The position numbers and the translations under genes are program-made. This document shows positions 13,982-22,073 of a DNA stretch of 32,953 nucleotides, piece by piece. The stretch is taken from NCBI GenBank assembly GCA_017309115.1, contig JAFLEF010000066.1, forward strand, positions 1-32,953, in the 5' to 3' direction. Under the pieces are notes generated by a model. That model did no database searches and was not told the origin of the DNA. It saw only the letters and a list, made by a program, of their open reading frames with translations. Origin of the DNA: Verrucomicrobiota bacterium. GTDB taxonomy: Bacteria > Verrucomicrobiota > Verrucomicrobiia > Limisphaerales > UBA9464. Positions within the stretch are counted from its first letter, which is position 1, and each line of letters begins with the position of its first letter.

Positions 13982-16297
13982 ATGCGACAAACCGCCATGC
14001 ACCCTCGTGCCGGATGGTTTGTTCTCCTGCTGATCCTCGGCGTCCGCCTCAACGCCGATTTCAGCATCCGCACCAATCTGTTCGTCTCCGGCGAGGGCGG
14101 GTACCCGATGTACCGCATTCCCGCGGTGACCGTCACAACCCAGGGCACGCTCCTCGCCATCTGCGAAGCCCGCACCCGACGCGACTCGGACTGGTCCCAG
14201 ACCGACTTGCTGTATCGGCGCAGTGAAGACGGCGGACGAACCTGGTCCGCCCCCACCAAACTGGTCCAGGCTCCGGCCGATCTGACACGCAATCCCGTCG
14301 CGCTCGCTCAACGCCTCGGTCGCGAGGACGAACGAACGCTGCACAATCCCGTGTTCATCGCCGACCGCGACGGTACGGTGCACTTCCTCTTTGGCGCCGA
14401 GTACAATCGGGTCTTCTACACCCGCAGTCGCGATGACGGACGCACCTTTGAAGCGCCGCAGGAACTCACGTCCGTAGCCGAGGCCTGGCGCTCACAATAC
14501 GATTGGAAAGTCATCGCCACCGGTCCCGGACACGGACTGCAACTCAGTGCCGGTCGCCCCGATCGCACCAATGCCTTGGCCGGTCGGCTGGTCGTTCCGG
14601 TTTGGCTTTCCCTGGGCACCGGTGGACACGGACATCGACCTTCGGCCATCGCCACGTTGATCAGCGACGATCACGGCCTCACCTGGAAAACCGGGGACCT
14701 GATTGCCAACGATCCCGAACCACTCGCGAATCCCAGCGAAGCCACCCTCGCTGAACTCGCCGACGGCCGGGTCATGCTCAACATCCGCAACGAGTCCAAG
14801 AACCATCGCCGCGCCGTCGCCGTGAGCCCGGACGGCGCCCGGGGTTGGTCCCGTCCCCAATTCGATGAAGCCCTCTTCGAACCGATCTGTGCCGCCAGCC
14901 TGATTCGTTTGCCCGGACCGCCCCGCGAACGCGCCGCCACGTTGGTCTTCGTCAATCCCGACAGCCAGTTTCCCGCCACCAACGCCGGCGCCGCCACCGG
15001 AGCGCGCCGCAATCTCACCGTGCGCCTCAGCGCCGACGACGGTCGGACCTGGCCGGTCCAACGGGTGCTGGATCCTGGACCGTCCGGCTACAGCGATCTG
15101 GCCCCGGGTTCCGACGGTTCGATCTGGTGTTTGTATGAATCGAGTCAGGGCCCTTCATTGAGCTACGCCGCGCTGACCCTCGTACGCTTGGATCTCGACT
15201 GGATCTTCGGCGAAGACACTCGCACCGGCGACACGGGATTCGTGGACTTGTTTGATGGCCAATCCTTGAAGGGCTGGGTGAACGTGAACTGCGCCCCCGA
15301 AACCTGGACCGCCACCAACGGCGTGATTGCCTGCACCGGCGCGCCCATTGGCGAACTGCGCACGGAGCGGATGTATCAGAACTTCATCGCCGAACTGGAG
15401 TGGCGTCATCTGAAACCCAAGGGCAACGCCGGAGTGTTCGTCTGGGCCGACGCGTTGACCGCCCGGGGACAACCCTTTCACCGCGGCGTGGAAGTCCAGG
15501 TCTTGGATGGCTTGGAGAGCGACTGGTACACGTCGGATGGCGACGTGTTTCCGATTCACGGCGCGCGGCTGACTCCACTGAACGGCCGCGGCGGCGACCG
15601 AGCCTATCCCGTCACCAAGCGCATGAAACCGTCGCCGGAATGGAATCACTACCGCATTACCTGCGTGGATGGCGTACTCACCCACGCGGTGAACGGCGCG
15701 GTCGTGACCCGGGGCGTCAGCGCCACGCCGCGCAAGGGCTACCTGTGTCTGGAATCCGAGGGTTCCCCGGTGGAATTCCGCCGACTGCGAATCAAGGAAC
15801 TGCCGGCTGCCACGGCACTGGCTCCAGCGGACATCGCGCTCTTCGACGAGAAATTCCACACGCTCTACACCGGGCTGGATCTGCGCGGCTGGCGGGCTCC
15901 GTCGGGCTCACCCGCATGGACGCCGAATGACTGGAACCTGGAACACCCCGGCACGACGGACCCTGCCGCCGGCACGCTCTGGAGCGAAGCGTCCCACGGC
16001 GACTTCGAGTTGATCCTCGACTGGAGTTATCCGAAGGGGACGACGAATTTCGCGCCCGCCGTCCTGCAACTTCGCGGGGATTCAGGCGCTACCCTTCCGC
16101 TGCCCGCCGGATCGCCGGACGAGTGGAACCGGGCCCGTGTGACTCTGCGCGGCAATCAGCTGTCGGTACTGATCAACGGCCAGGCGGTAAAAACCGAGGT
16201 TACGCTTCCCGATCTCGCGCCCAGCGGTCGCATCGGACTTCGGCCCACCGTCCGGCCGGTGTCGTTTGCGAACCTTTTTCTGCGCCGGCTGGATTAG
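13982..16297 (+). CDS. Secreted exo-sialidase fused to DUF1080 domains, 771 aa
   Basis: Start ATG 13982 (or 13997) gives a signal peptide (AGWFVLLLILGVRLNA). Residues 30-410 form a sialidase (GH33-like) propeller: YRIP at 44-47 is the arginine motif, EARTRRDSDW supplies the acid/base region, and four Asp boxes are visible (SEDGGRTW, SRDDGRTF, SDDHGLTW, SADDGRTW). GYSDLAPGSDGSIWCLYE near 360 carries the expected Tyr and Glu. Residues about 418-610 are a DUF1080 (3-keto-disaccharide hydrolase/LamG-like) domain beginning DLFDGQSLKGWV, and about 621-771 a second, diverged copy (TLYTGLDLRGWRAP). The enzyme should release sialic acids or related sugars outside the cell. No sialic acid catabolic genes are near. 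Confidence 0.88.
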   Translation: MRQTAMHPRAGWFVLLLILGVRLNADFSIRTNLFVSGEGGYPMYRIPAVTVTTQGTLLAICEARTRRDSDWSQTDLLYRRSEDGGRTWSAPTKLVQAPADLTRNPVALAQRLGREDERTLHNPVFIADRDGTVHFLFGAEYNRVFYTRSRDDGRTFEAPQELTSVAEAWRSQYDWKVIATGPGHGLQLSAGRPDRTNALAGRLVVPVWLSLGTGGHGHRPSAIATLISDDHGLTWKTGDLIANDPEPLANPSEATLAELADGRVMLNIRNESKNHRRAVAVSPDGARGWSRPQFDEALFEPICAASLIRLPGPPRERAATLVFVNPDSQFPATNAGAATGARRNLTVRLSADDGRTWPVQRVLDPGPSGYSDLAPGSDGSIWCLYESSQGPSLSYAALTLVRLDLDWIFGEDTRTGDTGFVDLFDGQSLKGWVNVNCAPETWTATNGVIACTGAPIGELRTERMYQNFIAELEWRHLKPKGNAGVFVWADALTARGQPFHRGVEVQVLDGLESDWYTSDGDVFPIHGARLTPLNGRGGDRAYPVTKRMKPSPEWNHYRITCVDGVLTHAVNGAVVTRGVSATPRKGYLCLESEGSPVEFRRLRIKELPAATALAPADIALFDEKFHTLYTGLDLRGWRAPSGSPAWTPNDWNLEHPGTTDPAAGTLWSEASHGDFELILDWSYPKGTTNFAPAVLQLRGDSGATLPLPAGSPDEWNRARVTLRGNQLSVLINGQAVKTEVTLPDLAPSGRIGLRPTVRPVSFANLFLRRLD

Positions 16298-16949
16298 CCA
16301 GGAATGACTCAGGGAACCACCGGCACCCGGCGTGCGGACGCCAGGTACGGTCCCGCTGAGTGGGCACCTCCATGGCTGAATGATCACAGCAACCGGCCTG
16401 CGCGGCCACTCTTGGAATCGCCGCCGCACCACGCCACCCGCCCGCGTTCTCCGGATCATGACCAAACGATCATTTGAGTCCGCCGGCTCCAACGGGTTTA
16501 AACCACCGCGTAGATTGGTCTGCTTGATTCTCTCGTCCCTCCGGGCGTCGCGACTCATCGCCTGACCCTGGATCTCGGGGCCGCGACTGCTGCCATCCGG
16601 TCGGAGTCTGAGAATCCCTGAGACACGCTGATCTCGGGAACTGACGGATCAATTCGCCACCCATGCTCTCTCTGCCTCATCGCGCCACGACGACCTGCGA
16701 ATTCGCAGCCGCCCCAGCGCGACCGCGTCCGGCGCTGCGGTCCAACACTGGACCTACGGCGGTCCGAGTGCTGTTTTGGCTCGGTCGATACCGGACCAAT
16801 TCAAAATCAAAACGCCTTAATCCAGGCCATTTCGCCGCCATGACGACTAATGGCACGTCGACTGCAATCAGTCCTCATCAGACGTCATCCCGATTTCGTC
16901 CGCCGTATCGAACGGATCGGAATCTCCCCCCGGCTGAAAGATTCACTCC
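16298..16949. other. Gene-free stretch, 652 bp
   Basis: No convincing gene. An open frame at 16663-16953 is Pro/Arg/Thr-rich, without an RBS and with no domain, and it ends at the start codon of the next gene. I see no terminator with a T-run and no dispersed repeat. AT-richer bases at 16795-16820 (AATTCAAAATCAAAACG) might be part of a promoter region for the downstream gene. Confidence 0.6.
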
Positions 16950-19472
16950 ATGAAAACACTGCTTAAAATTCTGGCTTTGGGTGCGGTCACCTTCGGCCCC
17001 TTATCTACCCAGGCCAGCACGGCCTACGGCGATCTCAACAATTTCGATGTCATCAATGACACCGGCGTCGAATGCCATGGCTTCGAGATCGAGCTCGAAG
17101 ATGTCCACAGCCGGGACATCACCTACACCTACGATTGGAATCACTACGGCACGCCGAAGATCACCGAAGACAACACCGATCCTCTGCATCCCCGCGTCAC
17201 GATTCGTTACGGCAGTCAGCGTCAGCCCAACGGCACCTGGTCGGCTTACACGGCGGTTCCCACTCGGCAGCTGGCTCCAACCGACGGACATTGCTGCACC
17301 AATCCGGCGCTGAACGATGGCTGCGAACACTTCGGCGTGGGCTACTACGGTTCACCATCCGTCGTTCGCTACCACTGGCTGATTGATGATGGCAGCGGCA
17401 ATCTGGTGCGGGGTCCGATGGTCAACATTGCTACTCCGTCGTTTGTCTACTACGCACCAATCCCGAATGTCGCCCCCGCCCAGGTGCAGGCCGCCATTGT
17501 GCCCCCGGAGCCGGCCGAAGTGCCGACGCGGGAATTTGGTGAACCCGTCTGGGTCAAAGCGATCACCACTTCGAGCCACAACGCTCGGAAGGTGAAGCTG
17601 GAAGACCTCGTCTCCGATGATCCCGACAAAGTGGACGAGAAGAACTGGAAGAATGGCGAACCCGATGAAGTTGAAGTGGAGTGGCAATTGCTCCAGGCCG
17701 ATTACAGTTCGGATGGAGGCGAAAACGAGAAGCTCGAGGGCAAACCGGACGACCTCGCCAACGGCGACGAAGTCGTCACGCGCCGTTACGAGTTTTTCAA
17801 GTACGTCGGACCGCTGGACGCCGAGAGCGGCGAAGCGCTCGCGAGCAAAGTGGGCGACGACGGCATTCACGGCTCCGGGACCAAGGAAAAGAAGGGCGTT
17901 GTTTACGACTTCGGCAGCATGGTGGTCGTCGGCGACTATATCGGCGCCCAGATGGCCGGCTTTGACGCCGTCACTCCGCTGGGACTCATTCAAAATCTCC
18001 AGAACGGCGAACTGAATGTTCCCTACGTCGAACGCACCGTGGTGGTCGGCGGCAACATGCCTTACATCGCCTATCTCGCCTCCGGAGCGCTGCCGCAGGG
18101 AATGGAGCTCGACGTGCTAACCGGAATTCTCTCGGGAACCCCGACCGAGAGCGGCGTGTTTTCGTTCCAGCTCGAAGCGTTTGATTCCGACGGTCTCGTG
18201 GTGCAGCAGAACTTCACCCTGACCATTGATGATCCCAACGGCGGCGGCGATGATGGCGGCGATCCGGTCGTGGCACCCACCCTCTCCGGCGTGGTCGCCA
18301 CCGAGGTGAGTCAGACCTCCGCCCTGATCCAATGGCAGACCGACCAACCGGCCAGTAGTCAGGTATTCTTCCTGGGTGAAGGCACGCCCCTGGATGCCAC
18401 GCTGACCCAAAACCACCAGGTGCTCGTCAGCGGCCTGCTCCCGGGATGGACCTATGAATTCACGGTCGTCAGCGTCAACGCCGACGGTCTTTCCACCACC
18501 AGCGCGCCTTCGACCTTCGATACGCTTCCCTGGGTGGTTCAAAGCGCGCAGATCACTTCGATCGGCGCCGACTTCCTGGTCCTCAACGGCGGACTCCTGC
18601 CCACGGACCGGGTGACCTTCGGCCAGGCCCAGATCACCTACACCGGCGGCACCTCCATGCTCGCGCTCGGCGAACTGGTGGATCTGACCGGCAAAGTTTC
18701 CGAAACGGGTTCGGTAGAAGCCAAGACCCTCGTGGTGAAACCGTCTCCCTTCCCGCTCTCGCTCGGAACCATCAAGCTGCCCAAAGCCAAGTACGCGACG
18801 GCTTACTCGGCTCCCATCGCTCCGACTGGCGGTGTGGCACCGTATTCCATCAGCGTCACCGGTCTTCCGCCGGACTTGGAGTTTGACGGTCAGTCGGTCT
18901 CCGGAATGCCGATGACCTTGGGGACGTTTGCCGTGGTGGTTTCCGTCACGGACGCCCGGGGAACGCTCAAGACCAAGAAGTTCAATCTGACGGTCGCGGC
19001 GCCCACGATCAGCCTGCCGCGAAACCTGCGCACCGGAACCACCGGGATTCCGTATCTGAACACACTCAAGCCGACCGGCGGTTACGGCGCCTTGACCCTC
19101 ACGGTGACCGACCTACCCCCGGGCCTGACGTTGGACGGAACTGTGCTAAGCGGCATTCCGACAGTGGCGGGCGATTTCATCATCCACGCCACGGCCGTCG
19201 ACAGTCTGGGGACGACGCTCGTCCGCGAAATTACAGTCTCGGTTCTGGCCGGTGCGGCTCCCAACTACACGCTGAAGGACCAAGGCACCGGGCTGGTATC
19301 GGCCGTCGGTCAGGGCTTCATCAAGGTGGGTTCCAAGCTCATCGTGCTGGATGGTGACTCCACCCTTACCGCCAATGGAAAAGTTCTGACCGTGGGCTCA
19401 TCGGTCTCCTGGACCGGTCTGCGGGACGGACTCACCAAAATCGTCCACGCCACCACCCTGACGTTGAACTAA
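16950..19472 (+). CDS. Large secreted multidomain protein (putative-Ig, Fn3), 840 aa
   Basis: Signal peptide (residues 1-23, MKTLLKILALGAVTFGPLST). Residues about 25-345 form a domain I do not recognise, starting with DVINDTGVECHGFEIELEDV and containing several Cys (DGHCCTNPALNDGCEHFG). Then a putative-Ig (He_PIG) domain at about 350-430 (LPQGMELDVLTGILSGTP), an acidic Gly linker, an Fn3-like domain at about 443-530 (TSALIQWQTDQPASSQVFF), a DUF5666-like OB fold at 531-605, two more He_PIG domains (SGMPMTLGTFAVVVSV; LSGIPTVAGDF) and a final DUF5666-like segment (775-840). Probably cell-surface or released; a structural or adhesive role is inferred. A terminator follows. Confidence 0.82.
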   Translation: MKTLLKILALGAVTFGPLSTQASTAYGDLNNFDVINDTGVECHGFEIELEDVHSRDITYTYDWNHYGTPKITEDNTDPLHPRVTIRYGSQRQPNGTWSAYTAVPTRQLAPTDGHCCTNPALNDGCEHFGVGYYGSPSVVRYHWLIDDGSGNLVRGPMVNIATPSFVYYAPIPNVAPAQVQAAIVPPEPAEVPTREFGEPVWVKAITTSSHNARKVKLEDLVSDDPDKVDEKNWKNGEPDEVEVEWQLLQADYSSDGGENEKLEGKPDDLANGDEVVTRRYEFFKYVGPLDAESGEALASKVGDDGIHGSGTKEKKGVVYDFGSMVVVGDYIGAQMAGFDAVTPLGLIQNLQNGELNVPYVERTVVVGGNMPYIAYLASGALPQGMELDVLTGILSGTPTESGVFSFQLEAFDSDGLVVQQNFTLTIDDPNGGGDDGGDPVVAPTLSGVVATEVSQTSALIQWQTDQPASSQVFFLGEGTPLDATLTQNHQVLVSGLLPGWTYEFTVVSVNADGLSTTSAPSTFDTLPWVVQSAQITSIGADFLVLNGGLLPTDRVTFGQAQITYTGGTSMLALGELVDLTGKVSETGSVEAKTLVVKPSPFPLSLGTIKLPKAKYATAYSAPIAPTGGVAPYSISVTGLPPDLEFDGQSVSGMPMTLGTFAVVVSVTDARGTLKTKKFNLTVAAPTISLPRNLRTGTTGIPYLNTLKPTGGYGALTLTVTDLPPGLTLDGTVLSGIPTVAGDFIIHATAVDSLGTTLVREITVSVLAGAAPNYTLKDQGTGLVSAVGQGFIKVGSKLIVLDGDSTLTANGKVLTVGSSVSWTGLRDGLTKIVHATTLTLN

Positions 19473-19496
19473 TCCATTCCTCCCCGCAGTCGTCAC

Positions 19497-19525
19497 GAGG
19501 GCTCCTTTTTGGGAGCCCTCTTTTT
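19497..19525 (+). terminator. Intrinsic terminator
   Basis: Stem GAGGGCTCC/GGAGCCCTC with loop TTTTTG, followed by TTTTTCTTTT. It closes the large multidomain gene and insulates the next one. Confidence 0.93.
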
Positions 19526-19552
19526 CTTTTCGCCCGACGCCCCAGCCGGGCA

Positions 19553-19581
19553 TTGGCGCAAATCCCGGACTCACGTAATCT
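19553..19581 (+). promoter_or_regulatory. Probable promoter, leaderless arrangement
   Basis: TTGGCG (19553-19558), 17-base spacer, TAATCT (19576-19581), then only 6 bases to the ATG at 19588. Both boxes are near the sigma-70 consensus. A transcript from it would begin at or close to the start codon, with no room for a Shine-Dalgarno. Confidence 0.45.
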
Positions 19582-19587
19582 GCCTTC

Positions 19588-21834
19588 ATGCGTTTGCGCC
19601 GCCGGCTTCAGATTCTTCTGCTCTGCGGGGCAACCCTGCTGCTAAGAGTCCCCGCGAACGCCGCCGAATCGAAGGAACTCCGCGCGGAAGCGTCCCCACC
19701 GGCGTTCACCACCGAACAACTCGTCGGTCGGGTCCGTCCCAGTTTGGTCACACTCTCGACCCGCGGCCGGGACGGAGCCAAGGAAGGTGTGGGAACCGGC
19801 TTTGTGATTGATCCAACCGGACTGATCGCCACCAGCCTGCACGTCGTCGGCGAGTCCCGACCCATCAGTGCCCGGCTGGCTTCGGGCGAAGAGTTGGAAG
19901 TCATTTCCATTCACGCGTTCGACCGCCATGCCGACCTCGCGATCCTGCGGGTCGCGGCCACCAACTTGCCGGCCCTTCCGCTCGGAGACAGTTCCCGGTT
20001 GGCCGTGGGCGCCGAAGTGGTGGCCTTTGGCAATCCGCTCGGTCTGGAGAATTCCGTCGTGGCGGGAGTTCTCTCCGGTCGCCGTTCCTTCGACGAAATC
20101 GAGATGCTGCAGGTGGCCATTCCCATTGAGCCTGGCAACTCCGGCGGTCCCCTGCTCGACCGGGCCGGCCGAGTGAACGGCCTCGTCAACGCCAAGTCGC
20201 TGCTCACTCGAAACCTGGGATTCGCCACGCCCGTCAACTTGCTCAAGCCACTGCTCGAGCGACCCAATCCGGTGCCCCTCGCCCGCTGGGTCCGCACCGG
20301 GGCGCTGGATTCCACCCGCTGGGAATCCCACCTCGGCGCCAATTGGCGGCAACGCGCCGGACGAATCCAGGTCGAAGGCGTCGGATCCGGTTTCGGCGGA
20401 CGTTCCTACATCGTCCAACGCGCCGAAGCCCCGGAACCACCCTACGAAGTCACCGTCACCGTGCGACTGCAGGACGAAGCCGGTGCCGCCGGACTCATCT
20501 TCGGCGGTGACGAGCAGGGCCGGCACTACGGATTCTATCCCACCGGCGGACAACTCCGACTCACCGCCTTCGAAGGACCCGAGGTCTTTTCCTGGCGCAT
20601 TCTGGGAACCGTTCCCAGTCCGGCCTACCGCTCCGGGGACTGGAATGTGCTACGGGTGCGTCAGGACTCCGGGCGAATCCAGTGCTGGGTCAACGGCTCG
20701 GAAGTCTTCTCCGTCGCCGAGTCGGCGTTGGCGGGACGTCGGGTCGGTCTGACCAAGTTTCGCAACACCAGCGCCGAGTTTCGCGACTTTGTTTGCGCCA
20801 CTTCGCTGGAATCCGGCACTTCCCTCGCGGAAAACCTGGCAAACGCCCTGGGCGGAGCTTCCCCCGCACCCGCCCCGCTCACCCCGGAACAACTCGCCGC
20901 TCTGCGAAGGCAATTGCCCGCCGCCCGCGCCTTCCTGGCCGCCCGCGCCCAGAATTTGGAACGGGAAGCCACGCGCCTCCGGGAACTCGGCCAGCAACTG
21001 CATCGGGATCAGGTGCGCGACGACCTCGTGGCCGAACTCAATCAAGCGGAGGAAAAGATCGACCTCGCCCGGGCCGCGTTGTTGGTGGCCCGCCTCGACC
21101 AACCCGACCTGGATCTGACTGCATACCGTCAGCAACTCCGCGACCTCGGCGACGAACTGCGTAGCCGCCTGGGCGCCTCCCTCTCCGACGCGGAACGGGT
21201 GGAACTGCTCCGAAAATTCCTGTTCGAGGAGAACGGCTTTCACGGCAGCCGACACGACTACTACAACCGGGCGAACAGTTATCTAAACGAAGTACTCGAC
21301 GACCGCGAAGGCCTGCCGATTACCCTGAGTTTCGTCTTCCTCTCCGTTGGCGAACAAGCCGGCATCCCGGATCTGCACGGCGTCCCGCTGCCCGGCCACT
21401 TCCTGGTCAAGTACGCCCCGACCGGCGGCGACGAGCGTCTCATCGATGTCTTTGACGGCGGACGTTACCTCACCCATAGCGAAGCCGACGAACTGGGCTC
21501 GAGCGCCGCCCGACTGCCCGTCCGATCGGAATTTATCCGGCCCGCCACCAAGCGGGAAATGATCGTGCGTCTGCTCGGCAATCTGCAGTCATTCACCGAA
21601 CGCGACGAAAGCCCGGCTGCGTCCCTGCCCTATTCCGACCTGTTGGTGGCGGTCGCCGGCGATGCCCGGTCGGAAGCCGCCCAGCGAATCGACCGGGCCC
21701 GCCTGCGCAGTCGGACGGGTGATCTGGTCGGAGCTCGGGCTGACCTCCAGTGGATCGTGGATACGTCGCCACCCGGGTTCGTCCAGGAACAGCTCCAGGA
21801 GATGATCGAGCGACTGGAGGCCGCGGGACGGTGA
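19588..21834 (+). CDS. Trypsin-like (HtrA-type) protease, LamG-like and SirB1-type fusion, 748 aa
   Basis: Signal peptide (residues 1-25). Residues 40-215 are a trypsin/HtrA-type serine protease with visible triad His85 (TSLHVV), Asp116 (HADLAIL) and Ser185 (GNSGGPLL); no PDZ domain follows, unlike HtrA. Residues about 230-400 are a LamG/DUF1080-like sandwich (GLIFGGDEQGRHYGFYP). A helical, possibly coiled-coil part follows at about 420-510 (RAQNLEREATRLRELGQQL). Residues about 533-660 match the SirB1/transglutaminase-like family (FHGSRHDYYNRANSYLNEVL; LPITLSFVF; LPGHFLVKY), with the usual His but no catalytic Cys. The ends (TGDLVGARADLQWIVD) look like a TPR remnant. It likely acts in the periplasm or outside; this combination is unusual. 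Confidence 0.88.
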   Translation: MRLRRRLQILLLCGATLLLRVPANAAESKELRAEASPPAFTTEQLVGRVRPSLVTLSTRGRDGAKEGVGTGFVIDPTGLIATSLHVVGESRPISARLASGEELEVISIHAFDRHADLAILRVAATNLPALPLGDSSRLAVGAEVVAFGNPLGLENSVVAGVLSGRRSFDEIEMLQVAIPIEPGNSGGPLLDRAGRVNGLVNAKSLLTRNLGFATPVNLLKPLLERPNPVPLARWVRTGALDSTRWESHLGANWRQRAGRIQVEGVGSGFGGRSYIVQRAEAPEPPYEVTVTVRLQDEAGAAGLIFGGDEQGRHYGFYPTGGQLRLTAFEGPEVFSWRILGTVPSPAYRSGDWNVLRVRQDSGRIQCWVNGSEVFSVAESALAGRRVGLTKFRNTSAEFRDFVCATSLESGTSLAENLANALGGASPAPAPLTPEQLAALRRQLPAARAFLAARAQNLEREATRLRELGQQLHRDQVRDDLVAELNQAEEKIDLARAALLVARLDQPDLDLTAYRQQLRDLGDELRSRLGASLSDAERVELLRKFLFEENGFHGSRHDYYNRANSYLNEVLDDREGLPITLSFVFLSVGEQAGIPDLHGVPLPGHFLVKYAPTGGDERLIDVFDGGRYLTHSEADELGSSAARLPVRSEFIRPATKREMIVRLLGNLQSFTERDESPAASLPYSDLLVAVAGDARSEAAQRIDRARLRSRTGDLVGARADLQWIVDTSPPGFVQEQLQEMIERLEAAGR

Positions 21835-22073
21835 CGATTGACGAAATGTCAGCTGCCTGATTTCGGGGAGTTGCCCTCCCCTCCTTTCGACCACGCTGTT
21901 CAAATTGAGCCAATAGGCGGCCGAATCTTGGCCAATTTGAGGTAGGTTCATCGTATTCCCTTCCCTAGGTTGGACGCCGCTAGATACTGCTGGTTTACGG
22001 AAGCGAATCGCCCCGGTCTGGGGTGATTCCCTCTGATTTGTCCCTGAATCACGAATTGAAAGTGAAATTCCCC

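Noticed and set aside
16663-16953. 96-codon + strand ORF upstream of the large surface protein
   Set aside because: Low-complexity Arg/Pro/Thr composition, no RBS, no domain, and it ends in the start codon of the real gene. Probably chance.
21900-21945. Imperfect inverted repeat (CAAATTGAGCCAA...TTGGCCAATTTG) as a terminator or operator
   Set aside because: There is no T-run, and a single occurrence gives no support for a regulator site.
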